Origin: Paraglaciecola sp. MB-3u-78 | Lineage (GTDB): Bacteria; Pseudomonadota; Gammaproteobacteria; Enterobacterales; Alteromonadaceae | DNA: 64,000 nt | Assembly: GCF_002835935.1 (NCBI RefSeq) | Contig: NZ_PJCF01000015.1 | Span: forward strand, 1-64,000 | Direction of reading: 5' to 3' | Part shown: positions 19,601-28,919 of the stretch, one piece after another | Layout: each line of letters starts with the position of its first letter | How positions within the stretch are numbered: the first letter of the stretch is position 1 | Translations under genes and position numbers: made by a program | Notes under the pieces: model-generated | Told to the model about the DNA's origin: nothing | Database searches by the model: none | The model's input: the letters and a program-made list of their open reading frames with translations, nothing else

Positions 19601-20103
19601 ATAGCATCACCAGTTGTTACAGAGCTTAAACGACGTAGTGTTTTATTCGCTGTGCTGAAATCAGCATCATTTGCATCAGTCCACGCACTGCCTGGGTCTT
19701 CACCAACGCGGCCAAAACTATCCACCACAACGTCTGCTTTAGTGAGTAGAATTGCATCATCACCGTTAAAGAAAGTTACGGTTGAGGCAATCCCATTAGG
19801 GGCATCAAAAATAAATTCAGGATCAGCTCCTGAGTTGTAAATAACCAAAGAGGCGTTAGGCGATAATGTGCCAGTCAACAATTCGGTATTACCTTCATCA
19901 ACACTGCCATTGCTATACAGAGCAAGTTTGTACTCGTCAGCAGCCAAGTCAACCGCAGCAGACCCCAGGTTGGAAATTTCAATCGCTTTGTTACTACTAC
20001 TGCCTTCAACATATTCAGTTATAACAACATTTGCCATTGCCGTTGCAGACAAGAGGCAAGACAATGCTGTGGTCAACATGGCCTTTTTAAATATTTGTTT
20101 CAT
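16612..20103 (-). CDS. Exported nuclease: four lamin-tail domains, endonuclease I domain, GlyGly-CTERM anchor
   Basis: 1,163 aa. Signal peptide at 1-24 (ends ATAMA). Four tandem lamin-tail-like domains of about 188 residues begin near 25, 213, 400 and 588, each opening with a VLITEY(I/V)EG block and sharing FFNGDDA, DSFGRVGEDPGSAWTD and TLRRLSSVTTGD. They are joined by short acidic linkers (NDNTGGG). From about 785 to 1035 there is an endonuclease I (EndA/NucM) domain with NREHVWSKSHGFP near 874 and DAHHLRP near 899. An Ig/PKD-like segment follows (ASGSSDFDNDQLTYQW), then a C-terminal GG-SMAWLSLLLLSML-HIRNRK tail that fits a GlyGly-CTERM/rhombosortase signal. It probably degrades extracellular DNA or RNA at or beyond the outer membrane. 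Confidence 0.88.
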   Translation of the reverse strand: MKQIFKKAMLTTALSCLLSATAMANVVITEYVEGSSSNKAIEISNLGSAAVDLAADEYKLALYSNGSVDEGNTELLTGTLSPNASLVIYNSGADPEFIFDAPNGIASTVTFFNGDDAILLTKADVVVDSFGRVGEDPGSAWTDANDADFSTANKTLRRLSSVTTGDAISDDAFPGTSIEWLTFDSNTADGLGCSGETLCSNDNTGGDPAAASILITEYIEGGGSNKAIEITNISSTDVDLGAGAYKLALYSNGSVDEGNTELLTGTLAPNASLVIYNSGADPEFIFDAPNGVASTVTFFNGDDAIVLTKADVVVDSFGRVGEDPGSAWTDANDADFSTANKTLRRLSSVTTGDTVVDDAFPGASNEWLTFDRDTADGLGCAGEVACSDDNTGGGDPVAQIVLITEYIEGGSSNKAVEITNLGSTDVDLGAGEYKLALYSNGSVDEGNTELLIGTLAPNASLVIYNASADPEFVFDAPNGISSQVTFFNGDDALVLTKAGIVVDSFGRVGEDPGSAWTDANDADFSTANKTLRRLSSVTTGDTVIDDGFPGGASNEWLTFDQDTSDGLGCPGEGVCTNDNTGGGNPVNANVLITEYIEGGSNNKAFEISNLGTESVDLFTAGYRLEAFNNGNTDASNSENLIGILVPNSSIVIFNSGADEVFKKLAPQGIASNVTFINGDDALVLTVNGTIVDSLGRIGEDPGSEWTDPNDANFSTANKTLRRLSTVTTGDIIVDDVFPNTPNEWVVFDKDTSDGLGCPGETACTGNEPLPLEGEGIVPQTGLCLNCPDITKIADATTFIASDYYAVALAADPADLRNEVNTIISTNHTQLSYGEVWSVLTFSDEDPDNSDNIITLYRGDSLPKFSNGSGAQSSDPDAWNREHVWSKSHGFPNQSQLGYTDAHHLRPADASVNSTRSNYDFEAGGIPVAESPLNSVDSANRTFEPRDEVKGDVARMMFYMDVRYAGASTEDTPDLILVDNIGTDTGSPEFGKLCTLYDWHLIDVVSAAETQRNDVVYEYQGNRNPFIDYPEWVDTIFGSICMPNTPPEINITGDAVVSEGAMVTIDASGSSDFDNDQLTYQWVQLTSELISFDTSAATLSFRAPQVSDDIPIRFQLTVSDGLSTVTTTYNVVVENNESGGSMAWLSLLLLSMLHIRNRKTKFNS

Positions 20104-20208
20104 TTTATATATCCGTTATTCGTATTTGAATTTTATTATCAATCACATTGCTACAACGCAAAAAAATGCGCCTGTAGCAATTAAAAAGAATGATTTGGAA
20201 TGAATGAC

Positions 20209-23200
20209 TTAGAATGAGTAGCGTACGCCCATCTTGATGCGCCAAGCTGAGGCAAAATCAACCTGGGAATAATTACGCGTATCATAGCCTCTAAAAACCT
20301 CGTCAATTTGATATTGACCTTCGCTAGACAGTCCACCTAAGTCGTACAAATTAACCGAAGAAAAGCTAAGTCGACGCTCAAGGCCCCAGTCTTTATTAAG
20401 CAAATTACCTAAATTAGAAATGGTAAAATAGAGGGTGCCTTTGTGGCCTTTAGCAAAACCAGGGATCTCCTGCTGAATACTTAAATCGGCAGTCGTTACC
20501 CAAGGTTGACGACCTGTATTACGATCTAAAATACAACCACAAGCATTAACACCAGCACGGTCTAGTACGGTAGATAATTCATCCCAGCTAATTGAGTTAT
20601 CCCAATCAATATTGGGATCATCGGCACCACTTGGAATATAAGGGAGGTAAGCTGAATTGGTATAGAATTCTTCTGTGTCGCCAAAGTCTTCATCTCTAAA
20701 CATGCCCATAGCCCAACTAAATGGACGACCTGAACGACGTTCTAAGAATAAGTTAATGCGTGTGGTATAACCTTCAAACACTTCAGTGTTGTAACCAAGA
20801 TTTAACTTAAAGCTATGTTCAATTTGGTAATGGCCAGTATCTGCAAATGCTTGATTGCGGTTAACGCCCACAAGGTGTTTGTAGTTACTTTGGTTTCGAG
20901 AAGAAGAGCCAACTTGGTTTTCCGTCACATCTTGATTGGCATAGTTCATGCTGACACTCATGCCATTATCCCAATCTTTTGCCAACGAAGTAGTAAAGAT
21001 AATGCTGCGACCATCGTCATCTGAATTCGTCATCATAATGTCGAAATTTTCGGCCGCATCACCTTCATAAATACTTTGTTGGATCAGGCGAATACCATCA
21101 GCCGCGTAATTTAGACTACCATTCTCGTCTAGTGGGTTTAGCGCTGTATTGTACCAAACCGCTTCATTTTGCTTTTTGATGTATAGCAGTTCAGTGGTCC
21201 AAGAGAAGTTTTCGCCTAACATCGGAATATCAAAGATATAGTCAATCGCTAACTGGGCGCGCCAATCAGAAGGCAGTTTGAAGTTGGGATCGGTGTAATT
21301 TGTGCTACCTGAACCAGCCTCAAGGGAGTCTTGTATTGCTTGTGGTACGGAGGTGAAATCGGCTGGGGCCGTAGTATTAGCAAAATAATTGTTGATAACA
21401 CTTTCGTTTGCTTCCACTAATGTTATGCCATCTTTAGTGAATGGTCCGTTGTACCAAACATTAGGCACTTTGTTTGAGAAACGCCCTAAACCACCACGTA
21501 CCTTAACGTCCTCGTTTACAAACCATTTGAAGCTAATTCTGGGCAAGATAATACTTAAACCATCAAGATTCTCTTGATTTCTAAAACCATAGGTTTCAAG
21601 GAAATTAGCGTTAAGGGTGGGTTTATCTTCTGAACTTAAACTTTCATAACGAAGACCTGCGGTAACCTCGACGTTATCGAACAGTTCAAAGTTATCTTCA
21701 ATATAAAAAGCCGACGTATAACGAACTGTGTCGTAAGCAGTATCCTGAGCATTATTAGTATAAGCATTGGCATAGCTAAAATCATAATTGCCTCGGAAAT
21801 TTCCTACTTCCCGATTTTCAAATCCTACAAGGCTATCAAACTCCCAAGAACCCAAAGAATTTTCTGCAAACAAGTTATATAAACGTAAACGCTGGAGTTC
21901 GAAACCAAAACTTATGTCATGCTCTCCATAGAGATAGTTAGCATCTAAATGAATGGTTAGATTTTCATTTTCAGACGCGTTGGCGTGACGGAAGACGTCA
22001 GTACCAAATTCATAAGATGGGCCACGAAAAAACTCTTCTACTATTACACTACCAAAATCGCTATTGGTAATGGAATTAGCTTTAACATCTTTAAAGGAAA
22101 TACCAAATTCAGTACTGAATTCATCTGACCAACTAGAATAAAATTTTGCAGCAACATTATTCATTTGAGTATCATAAACATAACGGCTAGAGGCTAGACT
22201 AACGGTATTACCACCTAGCCCAAAATTGCGCTCATCTTTATCGTCTTGCCATTGATAAGTAAGATCCATACGATGTAAATCGCTTATATTCCAGCTTATC
22301 TTTAGCAAACCACGATCATTAGTATCTTCTGGATCACCGCCAAGAGAGTCGCTTAAACCATAAACAGTATCGAGTATTCTTAAGACCTCGTTGTAATTGT
22401 CTTCTGAGGTATTATATTCATTTGCTGCTCCACTGCCTTCAAATCCGTAATCTAAATCAAGGTCACTTTTCCATTGATCATAATCAAGAAAGAAGAATAA
22501 TTTATCTTTAATTATCGGTCCGCCGATAGAAAGACCTATTGTACTTTGGCTGTTAGAAGAATCGACAGAATTCAATTCATAGGTTCTAAACCCATCATCA
22601 TCAAGGACAGGATTACTACCATCAAAAATCTGTGAAGGTCTTTCAACTTTGCCGGAAAGGTCAGGATCAGTAAATTCATAAAAAGCACTGCCTTTAAATT
22701 CATTGGTTCCTGATTTTGTTACCGCATTAATGGCTCCGCCTGAGAAACCCGTTTTTCGTACCGAAAATGGTGCGGCTGCTACCGAAATTTGCGCTATGGA
22801 ACTTAAACTAATAGGTGAACGTTCTGTAGGATAACCACCAAAATTCAAACCAAAATCATCATTTTGACCGATACCGTCAACAGTAATGTTGTTAGTGCGT
22901 GGGTTGCCTCCAGCGATTGTCATGTCACCGCTGCCATTGATATTAACCAAGGGATTTAGACGAGCGATATCTTTAATATCGTTGTCAAAGCTAGGAAGTC
23001 GGTTAATCATATCTTCGCCAAATACGCTAGCCGCACCGTTGGTTTCGAATATTCGGCCGGCAGTTACTTGAATACGTTCAAGGTTGCTGTCTTCTAACTG
23101 GACACTAAAACGGTAAGTATCACCGAGTTGTAAAAAAATATTGTCTGAGTCAGTATCACGATAAACATCGGAATCAATGGACACCATATAAGGACCACCA

Positions 23201-23433
23201 ACTCGCAAGCCTGTTGCTAAAAAAGTACCCGCTTCATTAGTACGAAACTCTCTGGTAGTACCAGATGGTTGGTGAATAATTACAACTTTGGTGTTTGTGG
23301 CGGCCTGCCCCTCTGGAGTGATAATTTTGCCGCGCATCGCTGAGGATGTTTCGTTAGCCGAAGCAATATTACTGGCACCTAGTGCTGCAGTCATTGCCAA
23401 GCATAACGCAGTGCGTTTCAACATGGTTTTCAT
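20209..23433 (-). CDS. TonB-dependent receptor, Oar-like, with carboxypeptidase-regulatory-like N-terminal domain
   Basis: 1,074 aa from the chosen ATG at 23433. This start leaves a standard signal peptide (MKTMLKRTALCLAMTAALGASNIASA) and has an AGGG about 9 nt upstream; a start eight codons earlier is possible. After the signal comes a CarboxypepD_reg-like domain (about 35-105), then a plug domain (NGAASVFGEDMINRLPS, NNITVDGIGQNDDFG, FSVRKTGFSGGAINAVTKSGTNEFKGSAFYEF), and then a long 22-strand-type barrel ending in RYSF. Energised by TonB, it should import a large or complex substrate across the outer membrane. It lies 105 bp upstream of the exported nuclease on the same strand, so uptake of nucleic-acid products is a possible but unproven role. 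Confidence 0.92.
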   Translation of the reverse strand: MKTMLKRTALCLAMTAALGASNIASANETSSAMRGKIITPEGQAATNTKVVIIHQPSGTTREFRTNEAGTFLATGLRVGGPYMVSIDSDVYRDTDSDNIFLQLGDTYRFSVQLEDSNLERIQVTAGRIFETNGAASVFGEDMINRLPSFDNDIKDIARLNPLVNINGSGDMTIAGGNPRTNNITVDGIGQNDDFGLNFGGYPTERSPISLSSIAQISVAAAPFSVRKTGFSGGAINAVTKSGTNEFKGSAFYEFTDPDLSGKVERPSQIFDGSNPVLDDDGFRTYELNSVDSSNSQSTIGLSIGGPIIKDKLFFFLDYDQWKSDLDLDYGFEGSGAANEYNTSEDNYNEVLRILDTVYGLSDSLGGDPEDTNDRGLLKISWNISDLHRMDLTYQWQDDKDERNFGLGGNTVSLASSRYVYDTQMNNVAAKFYSSWSDEFSTEFGISFKDVKANSITNSDFGSVIVEEFFRGPSYEFGTDVFRHANASENENLTIHLDANYLYGEHDISFGFELQRLRLYNLFAENSLGSWEFDSLVGFENREVGNFRGNYDFSYANAYTNNAQDTAYDTVRYTSAFYIEDNFELFDNVEVTAGLRYESLSSEDKPTLNANFLETYGFRNQENLDGLSIILPRISFKWFVNEDVKVRGGLGRFSNKVPNVWYNGPFTKDGITLVEANESVINNYFANTTAPADFTSVPQAIQDSLEAGSGSTNYTDPNFKLPSDWRAQLAIDYIFDIPMLGENFSWTTELLYIKKQNEAVWYNTALNPLDENGSLNYAADGIRLIQQSIYEGDAAENFDIMMTNSDDDGRSIIFTTSLAKDWDNGMSVSMNYANQDVTENQVGSSSRNQSNYKHLVGVNRNQAFADTGHYQIEHSFKLNLGYNTEVFEGYTTRINLFLERRSGRPFSWAMGMFRDEDFGDTEEFYTNSAYLPYIPSGADDPNIDWDNSISWDELSTVLDRAGVNACGCILDRNTGRQPWVTTADLSIQQEIPGFAKGHKGTLYFTISNLGNLLNKDWGLERRLSFSSVNLYDLGGLSSEGQYQIDEVFRGYDTRNYSQVDFASAWRIKMGVRYSF

Positions 23434-23969
23434 GTGTGTTTCCCTAATTGTTATCAAATCAGGTGAGATAAAAACAAGTCCGTTTATTTAATTATTCACC
23501 CGTTAATTATTATGTTTGTAGGTAAAAATGGATCATCTAGTGAGCATTCACGAATAAAAATCTGAGATAGTATAAGGAGGTGAAAATAAACATACAATGT
23601 GCATTTTCGTTAAGATTTTGTGCGTAAATTCAGTTGGTTATAAAGTGAGCGTTAGTGGCTTGAAAACCCGCATGTTGTATTTTTATTGAGCAAAACCTGA
23701 CCATTTGGTCTATGCAAATAATTTATTGATATATAAGCTTTTTGATCCGGTAAAATAATGAGTCGGTATTGTTGAAAAAGCAGCGGAACAGTGTTTTTTG
23801 ACGTGTTTACTCTGAATGCTATAAAGAAATTTCGTTTGAATTACTGACTGCGAACATTCGAAAATGGCATATAAGCACCCAAAAATATAAGTACCTAAGT
23901 AACAATACCTAAATAATTTCCGCTTTTGTTTAACCATATTCTAAGAGTTGTTAAGCGTTGTAAGAAAAT
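23434..23969. other. Upstream region of the TonB-dependent receptor
   Basis: About 540 bp without a convincing gene. It must contain the receptor promoter. A 75-codon minus-strand frame (23710-23937) shows no motif, and its composition is unlike its neighbours, so I do not call it. Confidence 0.4.
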
Positions 23970-23994
23970 AAAAAGGCGCTGAATGCGCCTTTTT
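23970..23994 (-). terminator. Rho-independent terminator after ettA
   Basis: AAAAAGGCGC-TGAAT-GCGCCTTTTT, a 10-bp perfect stem with T tract, about 30 bp after the ettA stop on the minus strand. Confidence 0.88.
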
Positions 23995-24022
23995 ATTAGT
24001 GGTTAATATTAGTGGTTAATCG

Positions 24023-25690
24023 TTATTTACTAATTTTTTTATACTTCAACCTATGAGGTTCAACCACATCTGTTCCATAGGTCGCTTTTAACCATGCGGC
24101 ATATTCGGTGTAGTTACCTTCATAGAAATTGATTTTTCCTTCGTCACGATAGTCCATTATGTGAGTGGCTATTCTGTCTAAAAACCACCTATCATGAGAA
24201 ATAACCATCACACAGCCCGGGAACTCCAAAATGGCGTTTTCCAGGGCGCGTAACGTTTCAACATCCAAGTCATTGGTGGGCTCATCCAGAAGCAAAACGT
24301 TGCCGCCGGCTTTTAATAATTTAGCGAGATGCACACGGTTGCGTTCACCACCCGACAAGTTTTTCATAAACTTTTGTTGGTCTGAACCTTTAAAATTAAA
24401 ACGTCCACAGTATGCGCGACTGTTTAGTTCAAAGTTTCCAATGCGGATAATCTCTGAATCATCAGAGATTTCTTTATAAACCGTATTGTCACCGTTCGTT
24501 TGGTCGCGGAACTGATCGACGCTGGCTAAGTGTACTGATTCACCCACATCAATTTTACCGGCATCGGGTTGCTCGTCACCACTGAGCATTTTGAATAAGG
24601 TGGATTTACCCGCTCCGTTAGGGCCGACTATGCCAACAATGGCACCTTTGGGTATTTTGAAAGTGAGGTCATCAATTAATAATCGATCACCATAGGATTT
24701 TTTGAGGCCCGTTACTTCAATGACTTTGTCCCCTAAACGTTCACCGGGTGGGATAAATAACTCGTTGGTTTCATTGCGTTTTTGGTAATCGCCGGTATTG
24801 AGTTCTTCAAACCTAGCCATACGCGATTTGCTTTTTGATTGGCGACCTTTTGCGTTTGATCGCACCCACTCTAGCTCAGTTTTGATGGATTTTTGTCTGG
24901 CGCTCTCGGTTTTTTCTTCTTTCTCAAGACGTGCATCTTTTTGTTCTAACCAAGATGAATAGTTACCTTCCCAAGGTATACCTTGGCCACGGTCAAGCTC
25001 GAGTATCCACCCAGCTACATTATCAAGGAAGTACCTATCATGAGTAATCGCGACCACTGTGCCTTCATAATCATGTAAGAAACGTTCTAACCAAGCCACT
25101 GACTCTGCATCCAAGTGGTTAGTAGGTTCGTCGAGTAATAACATTTCAGGTTTTTCGAGTAGCAATTTACACAGTGCAACGCGGCGTCGCTCACCCCCTG
25201 ACAGTTTGCTAACGTCGGCATCCCAAGGTGGTAGGCGTAAGGCATCGGCTGCGCGTTCTAAGGCGTTTTCGAGATTATGCCCATCTTTACTTTGGATGAT
25301 GGCTTCTAGCTCACCTTGTTCTTTCGCTAAGGCATCAAAGTCCGCGTTTTCTTCTGCATAGGCTGCATAAACTTCATCGATACGTTTTAGAGCATGTGCT
25401 ACATCTGCCACTGCTTCTTCTACGTTACCGCGCACATCTTTGCTTTCGTCCAATTGAGGTTCTTGGGGTAGATAGCCAATTTTTAATCCGGTTTGAGGGA
25501 TCGCCTCACCTTCAATTTCAGTGTCTATGCCAGCCATGATTTTTAGTAAAGTGGATTTACCTGAACCGTTTAAACCCAATACACCGATTTTTGCACCGGG
25601 GAAAAAACTAAGGGAAATATTCTTTAAGATATGTTTGCCGGGTGGAACCACTTTACCGACACGAAGCATGCTGTAAACGTATTGAGCCAT
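24023..25690 (-). CDS. ettA: Energy-dependent translational throttle protein EttA (ABC-F ATPase)
   Basis: 555 aa, the standard EttA length. Two ABC domains are arranged in tandem: Walker A GLNGSGKST with signature LSGGERRRVA and DEPTNHLD in the first, and GPNGAGKST with LSGGERNRVH and DEPTNDLD in the second. Between them lies the charged linker that contacts the ribosome (EKEEKTESARQKSIKTELEW..). EttA binds the ribosomal E site and links entry into elongation to the ATP/ADP ratio. No TM segments; cytoplasmic. Monocistronic, with its own terminator. Confidence 0.95.
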   Translation of the reverse strand: MAQYVYSMLRVGKVVPPGKHILKNISLSFFPGAKIGVLGLNGSGKSTLLKIMAGIDTEIEGEAIPQTGLKIGYLPQEPQLDESKDVRGNVEEAVADVAHALKRIDEVYAAYAEENADFDALAKEQGELEAIIQSKDGHNLENALERAADALRLPPWDADVSKLSGGERRRVALCKLLLEKPEMLLLDEPTNHLDAESVAWLERFLHDYEGTVVAITHDRYFLDNVAGWILELDRGQGIPWEGNYSSWLEQKDARLEKEEKTESARQKSIKTELEWVRSNAKGRQSKSKSRMARFEELNTGDYQKRNETNELFIPPGERLGDKVIEVTGLKKSYGDRLLIDDLTFKIPKGAIVGIVGPNGAGKSTLFKMLSGDEQPDAGKIDVGESVHLASVDQFRDQTNGDNTVYKEISDDSEIIRIGNFELNSRAYCGRFNFKGSDQQKFMKNLSGGERNRVHLAKLLKAGGNVLLLDEPTNDLDVETLRALENAILEFPGCVMVISHDRWFLDRIATHIMDYRDEGKINFYEGNYTEYAAWLKATYGTDVVEPHRLKYKKISK

Positions 25691-25849
25691 AACTGTCTTT
25701 ATTGAGTTAATTTGTGAGTAGTGTAAGTCAGTGCAAGGGCAGGGTAAAAGGTATTGTGATTTTTAGTGTGGCTTTTTATGAATAATGGATGTGATTTAGC
25801 GTCAGCTATCGTAGTATTTTATTCTCTTTGACTGTTAATAAGGTAAAAC

Positions 25850-26845
25850 ATGCGTGGCTTTAATTGGGGCGTCATAGGTCCTGGAAATATTGCTAATACA
25901 TTTGCAAAAGCAATCAAGTCGTCTAAAAAAGGTAAAATTTTGGCAGTAGCCAGTCGTTCAACAGAGCGAGCAGCCGAGTTTGCGAACACCTATCAAATTG
26001 AAAAAACCTACTCAGATTACGGGAAAATGCTGGCTGATCCCGAGATCGATATTATTTATATTGCTACCCCTCACAACTTTCACTATCAACAAGCAAAAAT
26101 GTGCTTAGAAGCGGGTAAACACGTGTTAGTCGAGAAACCTTGCACCGTAAATGCCAAACAAATGCAAACGTTAGTTGAATTAGCTCAACGCAAAAATTTA
26201 CTGTTGCAGGAGGCCTTGTGGAGCCGTTTTATGCCTTGTTTATCAAAACTTAGGCAGCTATTAAATGAAGGCATAATAGGGGATATTCAATATATTCAGT
26301 CAGAAATTGGTTTTGCATTTCAAAATAGAGAAAAAAGTCGTTTGCTAAAGGCTGAGCTTGCTGGTGGGTCACTACTGGATTTAGGTATTTATAGTATTAC
26401 CGTCAGTCAGTTTTTACTTCAGGAACACCCTGATAAAGTTGACGCTATGGGGCAATTAACTGATCAAAACGTAGACGGACATGTATTAGCAAATATGCAT
26501 TATGCATCTGGCCGTTATGCGCAATTTACTTGTTCTATGTTATCTCAAACCAGCAATACGATGCGGATAGTGGGAACAGAAGGTTACGTAAATTTACCCG
26601 CCTGTTTTTGGGATACTGATACTGCTTCTATTTATCGCGATAACAAGTTAATTCAAAGTATTGACATTCCTCATCCGGTTAACGGGTTTGAATATCAAAT
26701 TGAAAAAAGCATGGAGTGCATCGAACAAAATAGGCAGTGCAGTGATTTGATGTCACATCGCGACAGCATAGGAGTACTTAATGTGATGGATAATATCCGC
26801 AAGCAAATTGGGGTGCACTTTCCGGGTTCGATTGAAGCGCTGTAA
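25850..26845 (+). CDS. Gfo/Idh/MocA-family oxidoreductase
   Basis: 331 aa. The N-terminal Rossmann fold is marked by WGVIGPGNIANTFAKAI (dinucleotide-binding loop), VASRSTERAAEFA and YIATPHNFHYQQAKMCLEAGKHVLVEKP, where the EKP motif contains the conserved Lys of the family. The C-terminal part (LLDLGIYSITVSQFLL) matches the dihydrodiol-dehydrogenase-like branch. It should be a NAD(P)-dependent dehydrogenase acting on a sugar or diol; the substrate cannot be given. It stands alone between ettA (divergent) and glyA (same strand, 168 bp). Confidence 0.88.
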   Translation: MRGFNWGVIGPGNIANTFAKAIKSSKKGKILAVASRSTERAAEFANTYQIEKTYSDYGKMLADPEIDIIYIATPHNFHYQQAKMCLEAGKHVLVEKPCTVNAKQMQTLVELAQRKNLLLQEALWSRFMPCLSKLRQLLNEGIIGDIQYIQSEIGFAFQNREKSRLLKAELAGGSLLDLGIYSITVSQFLLQEHPDKVDAMGQLTDQNVDGHVLANMHYASGRYAQFTCSMLSQTSNTMRIVGTEGYVNLPACFWDTDTASIYRDNKLIQSIDIPHPVNGFEYQIEKSMECIEQNRQCSDLMSHRDSIGVLNVMDNIRKQIGVHFPGSIEAL

Positions 26846-27013
26846 TTAATAGGATCATTGTGTATAAAAAAGCGTGCAAAAAGCGTTACAACTTTTGGTT
26901 GTTTGTCATACCACATTGCCACTATACAAATTGTTTAAAATAACTAAACTATGCGCTGTTTATTTAGGGTGTGTTAACCCTAATTTTAATTACCCCATAG
27001 TTGAGGAAAAGTG

Positions 27014-28270
27014 ATGCTAACACGTGATATGAATATTGCTGATTTTGACCCGGAATTGTTCCAAGCAATTCAAGATGAAAACCAACGTCAGGAGCATCAC
27101 ATTGAGCTGATCGCTTCTGAAAACTATTGCAGCCCACGTGTTTTAGAAGCTCAAGGTTCCCAGTTAACTAATAAATATGCAGAAGGCTATCCACATAAAC
27201 GTTATTACGGTGGTTGTGAATATGTAGATATTGCTGAAGATTTAGCCATTGAACGGGCTAAACAATTGTTTGGTTGCGATTATGCCAATGTACAGCCACA
27301 TGCAGGTTCACAAGCTAACGCTGCTGTATTTATGGCATTGATCAATGCCGGAGATACAGTATTAGGAATGAGTTTGGCCCACGGTGGTCATTTGACTCAC
27401 GGTTCACACGTTAATTTCTCGGGTAAAACCTATAACGCGGTGCAGTATGGTTTGCATCCTGATACCGGCGAAATTGATATGGCGGAAGTGGAAGCATTGG
27501 CGATTGAACACAAACCTAAAATGATTATCGCTGGTTTCTCTGCTTATTCAGGCATAGTTGATTGGCAGAAATTCCGTGAAATTGCAGATAAAGTAGGGGC
27601 ATATTTGTTAGTGGATATGGCTCACGTTGCTGGTTTGGTTGCGGCAGGTGTTTATCCTAGTCCTCTTCCTCATGCTCATGTTGTCACCACTACTACCCAT
27701 AAAACTTTGGCTGGTCCTCGCGGCGGGTTGATTTTATCGGCTTGTGGTGATGAAGCTATTTATAAAAAGCTCAACAGTTCGGTATTCCCTGGCAATCAAG
27801 GTGGGCCTTTGTGTCATGTCATCGCTGCTAAAGCGGTTGCCTTTAAAGAAGCGCTACAACCTGAGTTTAAAGTTTATCAGCAGCAAGTGGTTCTGAACGC
27901 TAAAGCTATGGTTGCTGTGATACAAGAGCGTGGGCACAAAGTTGTTTCAGGTGGCACCGAAAACCATTTGTTCTTATTAGACTTAATTGGCAAAGAATAC
28001 ACAGGTAAAGATGCGGATGCTGCGTTAGGTAACGCTAATATCACTGTTAATAAAAACTCAGTGCCAAATGATCCTCGTTCACCTTTTGTCACCAGTGGAT
28101 TACGTCTTGGCTCACCCGCTATTACACGCCGTGGTTTTAAAGAACAGCAAGCCAAACAAGTCGCCAATTGGATTTGTGATGTATTAGATAACATCAATGA
28201 TGAATCTGTGATTGCACGTGTTAAAGGTGAAGTAGTTACATTGTGTGAGCAATTCCCTGTTTATGCCTAA
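27014..28270 (+). CDS. glyA: Serine hydroxymethyltransferase
   Basis: 418 aa from the ATG at 27014. That start gives [12 protein letters not shown], matching the family N-terminus, and has GAGG 7 nt upstream; a GTG one codon earlier is less likely. It converts serine and tetrahydrofolate to glycine and 5,10-methylene-THF with pyridoxal phosphate. Signatures: [55 protein letters not shown] and the PLP lysine in [14 protein letters not shown]. Followed by a strong terminator. An inverted repeat (TTAGGGT..AACCCTAA, about 26965-26983) in the upstream gap might be a regulatory site. Confidence 0.97.
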   Translation: MLTRDMNIADFDPELFQAIQDENQRQEHHIELIASENYCSPRVLEAQGSQLTNKYAEGYPHKRYYGGCEYVDIAEDLAIERAKQLFGCDYANVQPHAGSQANAAVFMALINAGDTVLGMSLAHGGHLTHGSHVNFSGKTYNAVQYGLHPDTGEIDMAEVEALAIEHKPKMIIAGFSAYSGIVDWQKFREIADKVGAYLLVDMAHVAGLVAAGVYPSPLPHAHVVTTTTHKTLAGPRGGLILSACGDEAIYKKLNSSVFPGNQGGPLCHVIAAKAVAFKEALQPEFKVYQQQVVLNAKAMVAVIQERGHKVVSGGTENHLFLLDLIGKEYTGKDADAALGNANITVNKNSVPNDPRSPFVTSGLRLGSPAITRRGFKEQQAKQVANWICDVLDNINDESVIARVKGEVVTLCEQFPVYA

Positions 28271-28290
28271 GCGATTGCTAGATTGATATA

Positions 28291-28316
28291 AAAAAGCCGA
28301 CGAAAGTCGGCTTTTT
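28291..28316 (+). terminator. Rho-independent terminator after glyA
   Basis: AAAAAGCCGAC-GAAA-GTCGGCTTTTT, an 11-bp perfect stem with a GAAA tetraloop and T tract, 20 bp after the glyA stop. Confidence 0.93.
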
Positions 28317-28400
28317 TATTGCTTTTTATTGCTTATAGTATGACTGGCCGTGGAATTTTGTTAATTTAGTCTTATTCACTATCCAAATTTGAAATCATTT

Positions 28401-28850
28401 ATGTTTTGCCCATTTTGTTCTGTACAAGAAACTAAAGTCATCGATTCCCGTCTTGTGGCTGATGGCAGCCAAGTGAGACGCAGAAGAGAGTGCACGGTAT
28501 GTAAAGAACGTTTTACGACATTTGAGATGGCAGAATTGGTGATGCCTCGGATAGTCAAGCGTGATGGCTCTCGTGAGCCTTTTAATGAAGACAAGTTGCG
28601 GGCTGGTTTGCAGCGCGCCTTAGAAAAACGCCCAGTCAGTACCGAACAAGTAGAGCAGTGTATTAGTCGTCTGAAATCTTCGCTGCGAGCCACAGGTGAG
28701 CGCGAGGTCAGTAGTGAATTTCTCGGTAATTTGATAATGGATGCATTGAAAGAACTCGATAAAATTGCTTATGTGCGTTTTGCGTCTGTGTATCGTTCGT
28801 TTGAAGATATTCGAGAATTTGGAGAAGAGATCGCGCGGTTGGGCGACTGA
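28401..28850 (+). CDS. nrdR: Transcriptional repressor NrdR
   Basis: 149 aa from the ATG at 28401, chosen because the family starts with M-x-CPFC. A TTG four codons upstream would only add KSF. N-terminal zinc ribbon (Cys3, Cys6, Cys31, Cys34) with [13 protein letters not shown], then an ATP-cone domain ([19 protein letters not shown]). NrdR represses ribonucleotide reductase operons when bound to ATP/dATP. It heads the nrdR-rib-nusB cluster conserved in gammaproteobacteria. Gap of 69 bp to ribD. Confidence 0.95.
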   Translation: MFCPFCSVQETKVIDSRLVADGSQVRRRRECTVCKERFTTFEMAELVMPRIVKRDGSREPFNEDKLRAGLQRALEKRPVSTEQVEQCISRLKSSLRATGEREVSSEFLGNLIMDALKELDKIAYVRFASVYRSFEDIREFGEEIARLGD

Positions 28851-28919
28851 ATTCTGCTCTGGTAATTGTCTTCTTTACACTCTTGTATGTGTATGTATGT
28901 ATTTATTTATTGGTAACCC

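Noticed and set aside
18443-20203. Series of 110-160-codon plus-strand frames
   Set aside because: They are antisense shadows of the four-fold repeated lamin-tail region; their mutual similarity only mirrors the repeats of the real minus-strand gene.
23710-23937. 75-codon minus-strand frame between ettA and the TonB receptor
   Set aside because: No motif, no convincing ribosome-binding site; probably chance.
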